From contig UQCY01000022.1 in NCBI GenBank assembly GCA_900539645.1, positions 1-19,165 on the forward strand: a stretch of 19,165 nucleotides of DNA, given 5' to 3'. This document shows positions 1 to 7,172 of this stretch, in pieces (the first letter of the stretch is position 1; every line of letters begins with the position of its first letter). A program made the translations under genes and the position numbers. The notes beneath the pieces are model-generated. The model did not search any database, was not told where the DNA came from, and was given only the letters and a program-made list of their open reading frames with translations. Source of the DNA: an uncultured Clostridium sp. (lineage in GTDB: Bacteria > Bacillota > Clostridia > Peptostreptococcales > Peptostreptococcaceae).

Positions 1-72
1 GGTAGCTACGCCTTTTATGGACTTTCACCACAGATTAATAGCATGCCCGTCATACTAAAAAAGGCCGTCTAA
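1..72 (+). CDS. Possible C-terminal tail of a plus-strand gene (partial, cut by window edge)
   Basis: Frame 1 is open from the first base to a TAA at 70-72 and gives a 23-residue tail that includes YGLSPQINSMP and ends LKKAV. The stretch is clearly richer in G and C than the DNA around it. The G-x-SP-x-IN pattern faintly recalls the segment before the last membrane helix of PotC-type ABC permeases, but that helix would be missing, so a truncated or unrelated protein is just as likely. The stop codon lies in the left arm of the palindrome at 61-150, as expected for convergent genes sharing a terminator. Read on the minus strand the same bases look like a structured RNA (GGTGAAAGTCC followed by GTAGCTACC), which is an alternative reading. 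Too short to be sure of either. Confidence 0.25.
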   Translation, partial: GSYAFYGLSPQINSMPVILKKAV

Positions 73-150
73 AAATCGGTATTTAAAATAATGCCGAACA
101 GCAATTATGCCATTCGACATTAATTAAATACAAACTAGTTAGACGACCTT
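61..150 (-). terminator. 90-bp imperfect palindrome acting as terminator for the 149-517 gene
   Basis: On the minus strand three nested helices can be paired. The outer one is AAGGTCGTCTAA with TTAGACGGCC and TT (12 pairs, one G-U). The middle one is GTATTTAA with TTAAATAC (8 pairs). The inner one is AATGTCGAATGGCA with TGCTGTTCGGCATT (14 pairs, three G-U). The loop is TAAT. The outer arm is followed by six T on the minus strand. All non-Watson-Crick positions are G-U on the minus strand and would be A-C on the plus strand, which points to the minus-strand RNA as the functional one. It begins at the stop codon of the minus-strand gene. Confidence 0.7.
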
Positions 151-517
151 AACACTTCTTAGTTATAAGACCTCTTATTACTTTCATGTTGTTAAATACT
201 TTTTCTATGAAGTTTTCTGCTTCTTCATTATCAAGTAAGTTTATTTCAAGATTTTCATCGTTTTCTATACCTTTTGATTCGCAGTAAGATTTAGCTAATT
301 CTATTAGTTCGTTTCTTTCTGCTTCTGATAGAGAAAAGTCTTTGTAATCTATTATTATGTACTGTTTTACGTTAGATTCGTGGTTTTTGTTGTAACCAAT
401 TTCTATATGGTATATAACAGCATATAGATTTTCTCCATCTTTGTAAACTGGTACAGCTGGATTTGATTTTATATAGTCTGTAGCCACTGCTATGGCATTT
501 CCTAATTTTAAACTCAT
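149..517 (-). CDS. Small protein of unknown function, 122 residues
   Basis: I do not recognise this protein. It has 122 residues, is acidic (many Glu and Asp in the second half), and has no signal peptide or membrane segment. The N-terminal half (to about residue 57) alternates hydrophobic residues like a beta sheet. The rest looks helical, and the last residue is Cys122. The ATG is preceded by GAGAGGG at a good distance, which fixes the start. A TATAAT box sits 50 bases upstream inside a dyad, so it probably has its own promoter although the SEC-C gene lies upstream on the same strand. Its 3' end runs straight into a long terminator hairpin. It is probably a soluble cytoplasmic protein, and the calling of it as a gene is secure. 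Confidence 0.75.
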   Translation of the reverse strand: MSLKLGNAIAVATDYIKSNPAVPVYKDGENLYAVIYHIEIGYNKNHESNVKQYIIIDYKDFSLSEAERNELIELAKSYCESKGIENDENLEINLLDNEEAENFIEKVFNNMKVIRGLITKKC

Positions 518-538
518 AATTTTATACCCTCTCTTTTT

Positions 539-583
539 AGATGTTATCTAGTATCTATTTAACTACATTATACTATAACATCT
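539..583 (-). promoter_or_regulatory. Promoter with flanking dyad (possible operator) for the 149-517 gene
   Basis: On the minus strand a perfect TATAAT -10 box lies at 567-572. There is no convincing -35 box. Arms AGATGTTAT (539-547) and ATAACATCT (575-583) are perfect inverted repeats that flank the -10 box and the expected start of transcription. Allowing a two-base gap, the pairing extends towards the centre. The upstream arm would not be transcribed, so a DNA-binding site is more likely than an RNA hairpin. Confidence 0.5.
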
Positions 584-660
584 TTGGTACCGATATAAAA
601 AATTTTATTTTTTGACTATTTTAATTGTTATTATTTATTGATATCGTCGATTATTTATAA

Positions 661-1695
661 TTAAGCCTTTAATTCTTTTGCTCTTTTTCCTATTGTGCTT
701 GGGCTTATTTTATATTTTTCAGATATCTGCTGCTGAGTTGCTGATATTCCGTTTTCTTTTTTGATTACGTATTCTACTGCAGCTGCCCATCCTGATTCAG
801 ATCCTTTTATATCTTCGTGGCTAGCTTCGTATTCTTTCCAGAATTCTAAGCATTTTTCTTTGCAGTCTTCATCAGCAATTCTGCTTATTATTGATGCTAC
901 ACTTCCATCGTCTTCTACATCATTGTTTGCTACTTCTTCTGTTCTTGATTTTAATTTTTCCATTATATAGCTAGCTACTTCTTCATCTAGTATCTGCTGT
1001 AGGTATTTGTAGAACTGGTAAGTATTGTAAGCTAAGAATATTTTTTCGTTTGGCCAGTCTTTTTTGTTGTTTTCATAGATATTGTTCATATCTTCAACTA
1101 TTATTTCTTTAGATGCATTGTCTATTTTTAATGCTACGTCTATGAATATTCTTAATCCATTTACTTCTATTAATCTAGCTATCATACTGTCGCCTTCTGT
1201 GATGTCTTTTAGAACTTTTATATCGTCTACAGTCACAGTTTCATCTAGTATACAGTCTTTTAATATAGCTTTGTCGTTTTCTTTCTTTTCTACTGTATAT
1301 ACGCTGATGTAAGAATTTATTAAGCTGTTCATTACTCTTAATTCTTTGTCAGTTGATTTGTTTTCAGCTGCGTATACCTGAGTTAGTGTTTTTGATCCTT
1401 CAAGTAAGCAGTCACTTATGAAGAATGTGTTGAATAGTTTTTCAAATTTATTTTTTACAGTTTCGCTGTTTATTATGTAGAATATGTCTTCAGCGCTTTT
1501 TCTGTACTCTGCAAATCTTTCTTCTTTACCAAAGTTAGTTATTTTTGAGTATGTTTCAAGGTATTTTAACTGAGCTTCTTCTACCATTTTTATTTTTCTT
1601 TCTGCTCTTTCTCTTTCTATATCTTTTTCCATACAGCAGTTTTTATATTTTTTACCGCTTCCACAGTAGCATTTATCATTTCTATTTAATAGCAA
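661..1695 (-). CDS. SEC-C zinc-motif protein with C-terminal helix-turn-helix
   Basis: A 344-residue protein. Residues 5-21 are a SEC-C motif, with Cys9-x-Cys11, then GSGKKYKN, then Cys20-Cys21, the zinc-binding arrangement found at the C-terminus of SecA and in many stand-alone proteins. The middle 270 residues are helical, charged and unrecognised. Residues 316-344 (TQQQISEKYKISPSTIGKR) look like a helix-turn-helix. The start is TTG at 1695: GGGAG lies 7-10 bases upstream, and a later ATG would cut away the zinc motif. It lies about 110 bases downstream of the pilus operon on the same strand, so read-through is possible, but a candidate promoter is present. Its function is unknown. A role in nucleic-acid or protein binding is inference from the two end motifs. 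Confidence 0.8.
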   Translation of the reverse strand: MLLNRNDKCYCGSGKKYKNCCMEKDIERERAERKIKMVEEAQLKYLETYSKITNFGKEERFAEYRKSAEDIFYIINSETVKNKFEKLFNTFFISDCLLEGSKTLTQVYAAENKSTDKELRVMNSLINSYISVYTVEKKENDKAILKDCILDETVTVDDIKVLKDITEGDSMIARLIEVNGLRIFIDVALKIDNASKEIIVEDMNNIYENNKKDWPNEKIFLAYNTYQFYKYLQQILDEEVASYIMEKLKSRTEEVANNDVEDDGSVASIISRIADEDCKEKCLEFWKEYEASHEDIKGSESGWAAAVEYVIKKENGISATQQQISEKYKISPSTIGKRAKELKA

Positions 1696-1737
1696 ATTTT
1701 TTCACTCCCTTATCTTTTTATTAAGTTTATGCACATC

Positions 1738-1767
1738 TCTATATTTTATCATTTTTTTTGCAATCAA
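1738..1767 (-). promoter_or_regulatory. Candidate sigma-A promoter for the SEC-C gene
   Basis: On the minus strand TTGATT (1762-1767) and TATAGA (1738-1743) are separated by 18 bases. The region is very AT-rich, so chance matches are easy. No clear terminator separates it from the pilus operon. Confidence 0.3.
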
Positions 1768-1806
1768 TCTACTATTATTTCATTTTCATTTGACAAAGGA
1801 GTTTTT

Positions 1807-2355
1807 TTATTTTTTGTAAAGCTTTAATGTGCATTCAAATTTTGTTTCTGTGGTATTTTTAGGGCTGTTATCTGTGGTTTGATCTATTTGTTCTATGTCT
1901 GGAATTATTGGCTTTGATATTTTTGATATAGATATTGTTCTTATCATATCTGATAGTCCTTTTGATTTTAGTGTATCTATTCCCCTAAATATCTCGTTGT
2001 ATGTTCCAGTGAATTTTAGATTGATTTTAGATACTTCTAATCCATTTTCATCAATCTCCATTAGGTTTTCTATGCTTTCCACGTATACAATTTTACTTAT
2101 TGCCTTTTGAATTTCTATTACGTCGTCTTTTTCAGAGAATAGTTTTTTGCTGTTTTTTCTTTTTTCAAGCTGTTTTATTTCTGCAGCTTGTTTTTTGTAT
2201 TTTTCTACGTCCTCTATATCCTGAGCAATTTTGCTTTTTTCTGCTTTTAATGTGTTTTTCTTCTCTTCTATAGGATTTATAACTGTTATTTTTGTTGCTA
2301 GCAATATTAGTATTAGGAATATAATTTTGTTTAATTGTTTTTTATTGTTTTTCAT
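1807..2355 (-). CDS. pilO: PilO-like type IV pilus alignment protein
   Basis: About 182 residues. A short basic N-terminus (MKNNKKQLNK) is followed by one membrane helix (residues about 10-26), a charged coiled coil (about 28-70) and a C-terminal alpha/beta part. This is the architecture of PilO, which pairs with PilN in the inner alignment complex of type IV pili. Sequence similarity alone is weak, so the name rests mainly on topology and on its place directly after pilN. The start is taken at 2355: its ATG follows the pilN stop as TAGTATG and has AGGAG upstream. An in-frame ATG four codons earlier touches that AGGAG and cannot use it. It is the last gene of the operon, with no strong terminator behind it. 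Confidence 0.65.
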   Translation of the reverse strand: MKNNKKQLNKIIFLILILLATKITVINPIEEKKNTLKAEKSKIAQDIEDVEKYKKQAAEIKQLEKRKNSKKLFSEKDDVIEIQKAISKIVYVESIENLMEIDENGLEVSKINLKFTGTYNEIFRGIDTLKSKGLSDMIRTISISKISKPIIPDIEQIDQTTDNSPKNTTETKFECTLKLYKK

Positions 2356-2356
2356 A

Positions 2357-2821
2357 CTAAAAATCATCTCCTGAATCTATTTCAAATTTATATAAATCTC
2401 TGCCTTCGATTCTTTTGACATGAGCGCCTTTTAGCAATTTATTTTTCATAAGTTTTTCTATAATTTTCATATCATTGGTTTTGCCTATGACATTTGTAGT
2501 CTTTTGGTCTATGTATATACTGTCTACATTTTCCACTCCAGCAACTTCAAATATTTTCCTAACATTTCCTATATTTATATTTTTATCTTCTGTATTTTCA
2601 ATACTCTTTAGTTCTTCTTTTGAATTACTCAATATCTCTTTGCTATCACTATTTCCCAAAATATAGCTTTGCATATCCTTTATTTCCCTTATGCTGCTAA
2701 ATATATTAATAGCAATTACACCTATAAGAACTAAGGATACAATTCTAGTTATGCTTATGCTATTTTTTTTATTGTATTCAAAGTAGTCTTTTAATTTATA
2801 CTCGTCTTTTTTCTTCAACAT
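2357..2821 (-). CDS. pilN: PilN-like type IV pilus membrane protein
   Basis: About 154 residues. It has a charged cytoplasmic stretch (residues 1-22), a single membrane helix (about 23-42, ITRIVSLVLIGVIAINIF) and an outside domain with a short coiled part. This matches PilN, which connects cytoplasmic PilM to PilO. The call is by topology and gene order; the classic N-terminal PilN motif for PilM binding is not obvious. The start is uncertain. In-frame ATG codons occur at 2833, 2827 and 2821, and only the last has a plausible GGTGA 6-7 bases upstream. A strong hairpin (2858-2895) sits between this gene and the preceding 117-residue gene, so expression may be set separately from the upstream genes. 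Confidence 0.65.
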   Translation of the reverse strand: MLKKKDEYKLKDYFEYNKKNSISITRIVSLVLIGVIAINIFSSIREIKDMQSYILGNSDSKEILSNSKEELKSIENTEDKNINIGNVRKIFEVAGVENVDSIYIDQKTTNVIGKTNDMKIIEKLMKNKLLKGAHVKRIEGRDLYKFEIDSGDDF

Positions 2822-2857
2822 CGTCATCACCATTATTAGAATATTTTTTATAAATTT

Positions 2858-2895
2858 AAAGGACTAAAAATATAAGATTATATTTTTAATCCTTT
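2858..2895 (-). other. Intra-operon 17-bp hairpin before pilN
   Basis: AAAGGACTAAAAATATA (2858-2874) pairs with 2879-2895 around a 4-base loop. In the operon's own RNA (minus strand) all 17 positions pair, with one G-U; on the plus strand that pair would be C-A. Only a weak U run follows on the minus strand, so it may be an attenuator or an mRNA processing or stability element rather than a full terminator. Confidence 0.6.
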
Positions 2896-2901
2896 TTTGT
2901 T

Positions 2902-3255
2902 TTAGTTCATATATTTTTTTGTATTTTCGTCAGAATTTTGTGATTCCATATTAATACAGATTTCCTCTTCATCTTCAAGGTCTATGTTTTTTATGTCTGC
3001 TATAAGGTTTATTATTTTTGCGTCTTCAATCGTATTATCTCCAAATACAACTATTCTTGTTACACCATTAAGTACAACTAATCCCACTTCATATGTGAAG
3101 TCTTTCTTTTTCATCGAATACTCTCTTTGTATTTTTTTGTTTGAGTAGACCTGTACTTTTATGTAATTGTCCTCAAATATAACCACTCCCACGTTTCCTT
3201 TTGCTACCTCTGGTTTGAAACTGTTTAATATGTCCCTATGTTTTTTGCTGTCCAT
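2902..3255 (-). CDS. Small pilus-operon protein resembling the C-terminal part of PilM
   Basis: A 117-residue soluble protein with no signal or membrane segment. Residues 23-96 align without gaps to residues 190-263 of the PilM-like protein encoded just upstream, with about 23 identities in 74 positions counted by eye. Shared landmarks are the GVV-x-F opening, a KK-x2-FT-x-E-x-G block, and GD-x2-IED-x-K. It appears to be a diverged partial duplication of the PilM C-terminal subdomain. The ATG has a very strong AGGGAGGT site 6 bases upstream and lies 13 bases after pilM, so the two are almost certainly co-translated. It could bind PilM, PilN or PilB as a half-domain; that is inference. The last 20 residues are acidic and look disordered. 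Confidence 0.75.
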   Translation of the reverse strand: MDSKKHRDILNSFKPEVAKGNVGVVIFEDNYIKVQVYSNKKIQREYSMKKKDFTYEVGLVVLNGVTRIVVFGDNTIEDAKIINLIADIKNIDLEDEEEICINMESQNSDENTKKYMN

Positions 3256-3268
3256 CTTTTTACCTCCC

Positions 3269-4132
3269 TTAATTTATTCTTTTGGCTGTTATGTTGAAGT
3301 ATTCTTTAGAAGATACTCTTTTGTAGTTTTTTGTGTATTCAATATCATTTTCGAAGTTTATGTCCATAATTTTAGAGAATTCTTGGACTAATTTTATATC
3401 CTCGATACCTTTGTCACCTAAGGTTAATATTGATTCACAGTTTCCAAATATACTTTCCCCTATTTCTTGAGTGAATTCGCCTTTTTTGATGACATAGCTG
3501 CTTTTTATCACTCCATCTGAAAATATGCTTATTACTAAGTCTTTTTCTCTAAACTCTACTACACCAAATTCTAAACTATTCATTACTTTTACCCCATTCT
3601 TTTTTATTAGTCTTTCCAATAGGTTGAAGTTGGTGTGCATAGCTCTTTTTTCAATCCCTATTCGATCACATATTTCAGAAAATAGATCTATGTATTTCTT
3701 TGGAAATAATACTACTTGTACCTCTGTATCAACACCATCATTATACACCTTTTTGTAATCTATACAATAATTATTTATGGAATTATTACAAAATTCCTTA
3801 ATTTCTATATCCACAGCCTTAATTATTGCTTTTTGCTTTATATCAGAATCTATCTTTATATTTTTTAGTATAATATCATTTTCTTGTATATTTATGAAGA
3901 TGGATTTGCATTTACTATATTTCAATTCTTCATTTAAAATATAATTTGATATTTCATCTATATATTCCTCTCTAGCTCCTTTTTCTATAAATACTCTATT
4001 ATCCATCGAAATTTTTTTATCAACTTCAGACAATATTTCAATTTTATTCTTGTCTTGTTTAAAAAATATTATCTTACAACTATATTTTGTCGGATATATA
4101 TTTAAATGAACCTCTTCTTTTCTACCTATCAT
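3269..4132 (-). CDS. pilM: PilM-like cytoplasmic pilus assembly protein
   Basis: About 287 residues, soluble. PilM proteins have an actin/FtsA-like fold and bind the cytoplasmic tail of PilN. The assignment rests on position between the prepilin and PilN/PilO genes and on an alternating beta/alpha pattern. This example is short for the family (usually about 350) and its nucleotide-binding motifs are hard to see, so ATP binding is uncertain. The N-terminus has a beta-rich start (VHLNIYPTKYSCKIIFF), and a GDKGIED block lies near residue 240. The start is taken at 4132, where the ATG has TTGGAG 8 bases upstream; the longer frame reaching 4153 has no ribosome site. Residues 190-263 recur in the next gene. 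Confidence 0.6.
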   Translation of the reverse strand: MIGRKEEVHLNIYPTKYSCKIIFFKQDKNKIEILSEVDKKISMDNRVFIEKGAREEYIDEISNYILNEELKYSKCKSIFINIQENDIILKNIKIDSDIKQKAIIKAVDIEIKEFCNNSINNYCIDYKKVYNDGVDTEVQVVLFPKKYIDLFSEICDRIGIEKRAMHTNFNLLERLIKKNGVKVMNSLEFGVVEFREKDLVISIFSDGVIKSSYVIKKGEFTQEIGESIFGNCESILTLGDKGIEDIKLVQEFSKIMDINFENDIEYTKNYKRVSSKEYFNITAKRIN

Positions 4133-4162
4133 TTTATTTTCTCCAATGCACAAATTTATATT

Positions 4163-4585
4163 TTATTCTTTTAAACTATTCTCTCCTTTTACTTCTGGCT
4201 TTGGATACATCACATTCTCTCCAGCCTTAATTGTAATATTTTTACCATCATCATTTGTTTCTATAACAAAACCTTCTGCATCTACACTTTGTGGTTTTGG
4301 TTCACTGTTTAAATATCCTTTAGTAACCAAATTATTAACTGTTATCTGGCTTGATGGTATACCCTCGCTCATAGCAATTATGGCTGCTGAGGCTATATTT
4401 GATGCATTTGTATAATCTATATTTTTCTTGGCGTTTGATTCTACTTTACCGTATTTGACTATTGCAACACTCGCTAAAATACCAAGAATTGTTACAACTA
4501 TTATCATTTCGACTAATGTAAATCCTAGTCTTTTTTTGATCTCTTTTTTTCTCTTATCTAATTTAAAAATATTATTAAGCTTCAT
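4163..4585 (-). CDS. pilA: Type IV prepilin (major pilin candidate)
   Basis: A 140-residue type IV prepilin. Residues 1-21 form a long basic leader ending KKRLG. The peptidase cut is expected between Gly21 and Phe22, giving a mature protein of 119 residues that starts FTLVE, with Glu at position +5. The hydrophobic helix continues to about residue 44 and forms the pilus core. The C-terminal part is small and has no cysteine pair, so it is not a disulfide-loop pilin. AGGGGG lies 6 bases before the ATG. A GC-rich hairpin ends 22 bases before the start codon and could raise or stabilise pilin mRNA relative to the rest of the operon. As the only prepilin in the cluster it is probably the major subunit. 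The processing peptidase must be encoded elsewhere. Confidence 0.92.
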   Translation of the reverse strand: MKLNNIFKLDKRKKEIKKRLGFTLVEMIIVVTILGILASVAIVKYGKVESNAKKNIDYTNASNIASAAIIAMSEGIPSSQITVNNLVTKGYLNSEPKPQSVDAEGFVIETNDDGKNITIKAGENVMYPKPEVKGENSLKE

Positions 4586-4607
4586 ATTTTATTCCCCCTA
4601 ATTTTTA

Positions 4608-4632
4608 TCCGGCGGTTTAATCAACCGCCGGA
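4608..4632 (-). other. GC-rich hairpin just upstream of pilA
   Basis: TCCGGCGGTT (4608-4617) pairs perfectly with 4623-4632 around a 5-base loop: ten pairs, seven of them G-C, in otherwise very AT-rich DNA. No U run follows on either strand, so it is not a classic terminator. On the operon mRNA it ends about 9 bases before the pilA ribosome site. A 5' stabiliser or processing site between pilC and pilA is the likeliest role. Confidence 0.65.
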
Positions 4633-4684
4633 CATTACAGTATTACTTCTAATTAGCCATGATTTTTTACTTTAGAATAACTTT

Positions 4685-5809
4685 TTAAATAGCTGTTATT
4701 GTGTCAAACATAGGCATAACTATGGCAATTATCAATGCTCCTATAACAAGCCCCATTATTATTGTCATAGCTGGCTCTATTAATCTAACAATTCGATCTG
4801 TCATTATATCTAACTCATTTTCAAAAAAGTTGTTTATATATTGGAAACTTTTTTCTATATTTCCACTTTCCTCACCATTTTTGAGCATAGATATAAATAT
4901 CTCAGGAAAAATTCCTGATAAATCTATGGATTTTGAGATACTATTACCTTTGTTGATATACCTAATAGATATTTCTAATTTCTTTTGAATATATACATTT
5001 CCTGTTATATCAGATGATATTTTTATAGCTTCTACAAGCGGTATTCCACTTTTTAGCATAAGGTACATATTCCTCGAAAAAGCTGCTGTTACAGACATTA
5101 AATAATAATTTTTCAAGATAGGAAATGTACTTTTTATCCTATCAAACTTTTCTATATTATTCTCATTACTTTTTATAGCTATGTACAATAGGCTAATTAT
5201 TATAATAATTATAGGAATCAAAATATTTATATACTCTTTAAAAAACATCATTGTTGTTATCACCAAATAACTAAATAAAGGTGGTTTTATATTATTGCTC
5301 TCAAATACTAATGCAAAATTTGGAATCACTGCATACATTATAAAAATTAAAGCAACTATCATCATTATCAATAATATCGCAGGATAAATCATTATTGATT
5401 TTAGCTTGGATTTAACTCTATAATCTCTTTCATAATAGTTAGACATATCTTTTAGTACGTTGCTTAATCTGCCTGAATTTTCTCCACATTTTATCATATT
5501 GTAAAAGAATTCACTAAATAAATCGCTACTTCTAAAAGAATTTTCTATTGAGTATCCCTTTTTTATATTCCTTACAGTCAATAAAAGGTTATCTCTAAAT
5601 TTTTTCTTTTGCTGTTCTGATATTACTTCAAGTATTTTATCTATACCTGCACCAGAATCTAAAAGTATTGACATTTGACTACACATAACCCTAAGATCTT
5701 TACTTTTTATTTTCTTTTCTTTTTTTAATTTACTAAATGTAGATAAATCCAAATTATCTATTTCCTTAAATTTAATTCTTTTAAACCAAGTTCCGTACTT
5801 CTCTTTCAT
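4685..5809 (-). CDS. pilC: PilC/GspF-type inner membrane platform protein
   Basis: 374 residues, of the T2SF family. Two repeated GspF domains are visible at about 44-166 and 246-367. Each carries the conserved GE-x-SG turn (GENSG at 109-113, GEESG at 312-316) and a YP-AI or EPAM-type segment leading into a membrane helix. Membrane helices lie near 140-165, 195-212 and 345-366. It is the membrane platform that the PilB ATPase turns or moves during pilus assembly. The start ATG at 5809 overlaps the end of pilB by 29 bases, with GGTG 6 bases upstream, which implies translational coupling. About 100 bases with a GC-rich hairpin separate it from the prepilin gene downstream. Confidence 0.93.
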   Translation of the reverse strand: MKEKYGTWFKRIKFKEIDNLDLSTFSKLKKEKKIKSKDLRVMCSQMSILLDSGAGIDKILEVISEQQKKKFRDNLLLTVRNIKKGYSIENSFRSSDLFSEFFYNMIKCGENSGRLSNVLKDMSNYYERDYRVKSKLKSIMIYPAILLIMMIVALIFIMYAVIPNFALVFESNNIKPPLFSYLVITTMMFFKEYINILIPIIIIIISLLYIAIKSNENNIEKFDRIKSTFPILKNYYLMSVTAAFSRNMYLMLKSGIPLVEAIKISSDITGNVYIQKKLEISIRYINKGNSISKSIDLSGIFPEIFISMLKNGEESGNIEKSFQYINNFFENELDIMTDRIVRLIEPAMTIIMGLVIGALIIAIVMPMFDTITAI

Positions 5810-7094
5810 CTAATACACCATTTTCTAAAAGTTCTTTTATACTATCTTCAAAGCTAATCATGCCCGTCTTATTTGCTATATCTTTTATTCTAGATTTATC
5901 AAAGTTGTCTCTTATAGTTTCTTTTATATCTTCATTTATTTCCATAATTTCATGTATAGCTGTTCTACCAATATATCCTCTTCCATCACAGAATCCACAT
6001 TTTTCAACAAGTCCAGGTATATTTTTACAATGACCGCATTTTTTCCTAACTAATCTTTGAGAAATAACACCTATTAAAGATGCTTTTATAAGATACGCTT
6101 TTACTCCCATATCATTTAATCTTATTATTGTAGACACCGCATCCTCTGTATGAATTGTACTTATAACTAGATGTCCTGTTATAGCAGCTCTGACAGCTAT
6201 TTCAGCTGTTTCTGTATCCCTTATTTCTCCTATCATTATTATATCTGGATCTTGTCTAAGTATTGATCTAAGCCCTTTTTCAAAGGTTAATCCTATTTTC
6301 TCATTTACTTGAATCTGATTTATACCTTTTATCTTATATTCGATTGGGTTTTCAATTGTAGTGATATTTCTCTCTAAGTCCATAAGTTTTTTAATAATTG
6401 AATATACTGTTGTTGTTTTTCCACTTCCTGTGGGTCCACATACAAGTATTATTCCCGATTTTTTAGATATAATCTCTGATACAAGTTTCATTTCATCTTC
6501 AGTAAAGTCTGGTTTTGAGATATTTTCTATAAATATCTTCTTATTTAAAATCCTCATAACTATTTTTTCACCGTTTACAGTTGGTACAGATGAAACTCTT
6601 ACGTCCACACTATTATCTTTATCTAATATTTCTAATCTTCCATCCTGTGGTAATCTCTTTTCAGCTATGTCCATTCCTGATTTTAATTTGATAAAAGATA
6701 TTACTTCTGGATAAAAAGCCATTGATATATTTTCATAAAGTTCTAGCTTTCCGTCTCTTCTCATCCTAATTCTAAATTCTTCTTCAAAAGGCTCTATATG
6801 GATATCGCTTATATTTTGCTCTATTGCAAATTCTGTTATATTTTCAAATAACTTTTGAGCTCTGTCATCGTTATTTTCCATTTTAGAATCATACCTTACA
6901 CTTATTTTCCTTTTGATTTCTTCTTTATCACCTTTTACTATAATCGGTTCTTTACCAGTAGCCAAACGTATATCTTGTATGAGTTCCATACTTTCCTCGG
7001 ATGTTTCTATTGTTATTGTAGAATCTGTTTCATCCAATAGATACGCATTGTATTTTATTGATATTTTTTTAGGTATACCAACTTTCAATGTCAT
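5781..7094 (-). CDS. pilB: PilB/GspE-type pilus extension ATPase
   Basis: 437 residues, of the secretion-superfamily ATPase type. The Asp box lies at about 97-115 (DIHIEPFEEEFRIRMRRDG). Walker A is GPTGSGKT at 220-227, the Walker B region DPDIIMIGE at 282-290, and the His box GHLVISTIHTED at 307-318. A four-cysteine zinc site has Cys353-x2-Cys356 and Cys366-x2-Cys369. It powers pilus assembly from the cytoplasm. It is shorter than most PilB proteins because the N-terminal MshEN-type region is largely missing. The zinc site argues for an extension ATPase over a PilT. It is the first gene of the operon. GGAAGG precedes the ATG by only 5 bases, so a TTG two codons later is a possible alternative start. 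Confidence 0.95.
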   Translation of the reverse strand: MTLKVGIPKKISIKYNAYLLDETDSTITIETSEESMELIQDIRLATGKEPIIVKGDKEEIKRKISVRYDSKMENNDDRAQKLFENITEFAIEQNISDIHIEPFEEEFRIRMRRDGKLELYENISMAFYPEVISFIKLKSGMDIAEKRLPQDGRLEILDKDNSVDVRVSSVPTVNGEKIVMRILNKKIFIENISKPDFTEDEMKLVSEIISKKSGIILVCGPTGSGKTTTVYSIIKKLMDLERNITTIENPIEYKIKGINQIQVNEKIGLTFEKGLRSILRQDPDIIMIGEIRDTETAEIAVRAAITGHLVISTIHTEDAVSTIIRLNDMGVKAYLIKASLIGVISQRLVRKKCGHCKNIPGLVEKCGFCDGRGYIGRTAIHEIMEINEDIKETIRDNFDKSRIKDIANKTGMISFEDSIKELLENGVLDEREVRNLV

Positions 7095-7172
7095 CTCTCC
7101 CTTCCAAATCTCAACTAAAAAGTTATTCTATTTTTATTATGGTCACTTCTCTTTTTCATATTCACAATTTCT

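Noticed and set aside
113-119. A further Spo0A-type core (TGTCGAA on the minus strand)
   Set aside because: It lies inside the inner helix of the terminator palindrome, downstream of the gene, where a promoter-type role makes no sense.
4133-4153. Upstream start for pilM at 4153
   Set aside because: No ribosome site before it; the extra seven codons contain the TTGGAG site that serves the ATG at 4132.
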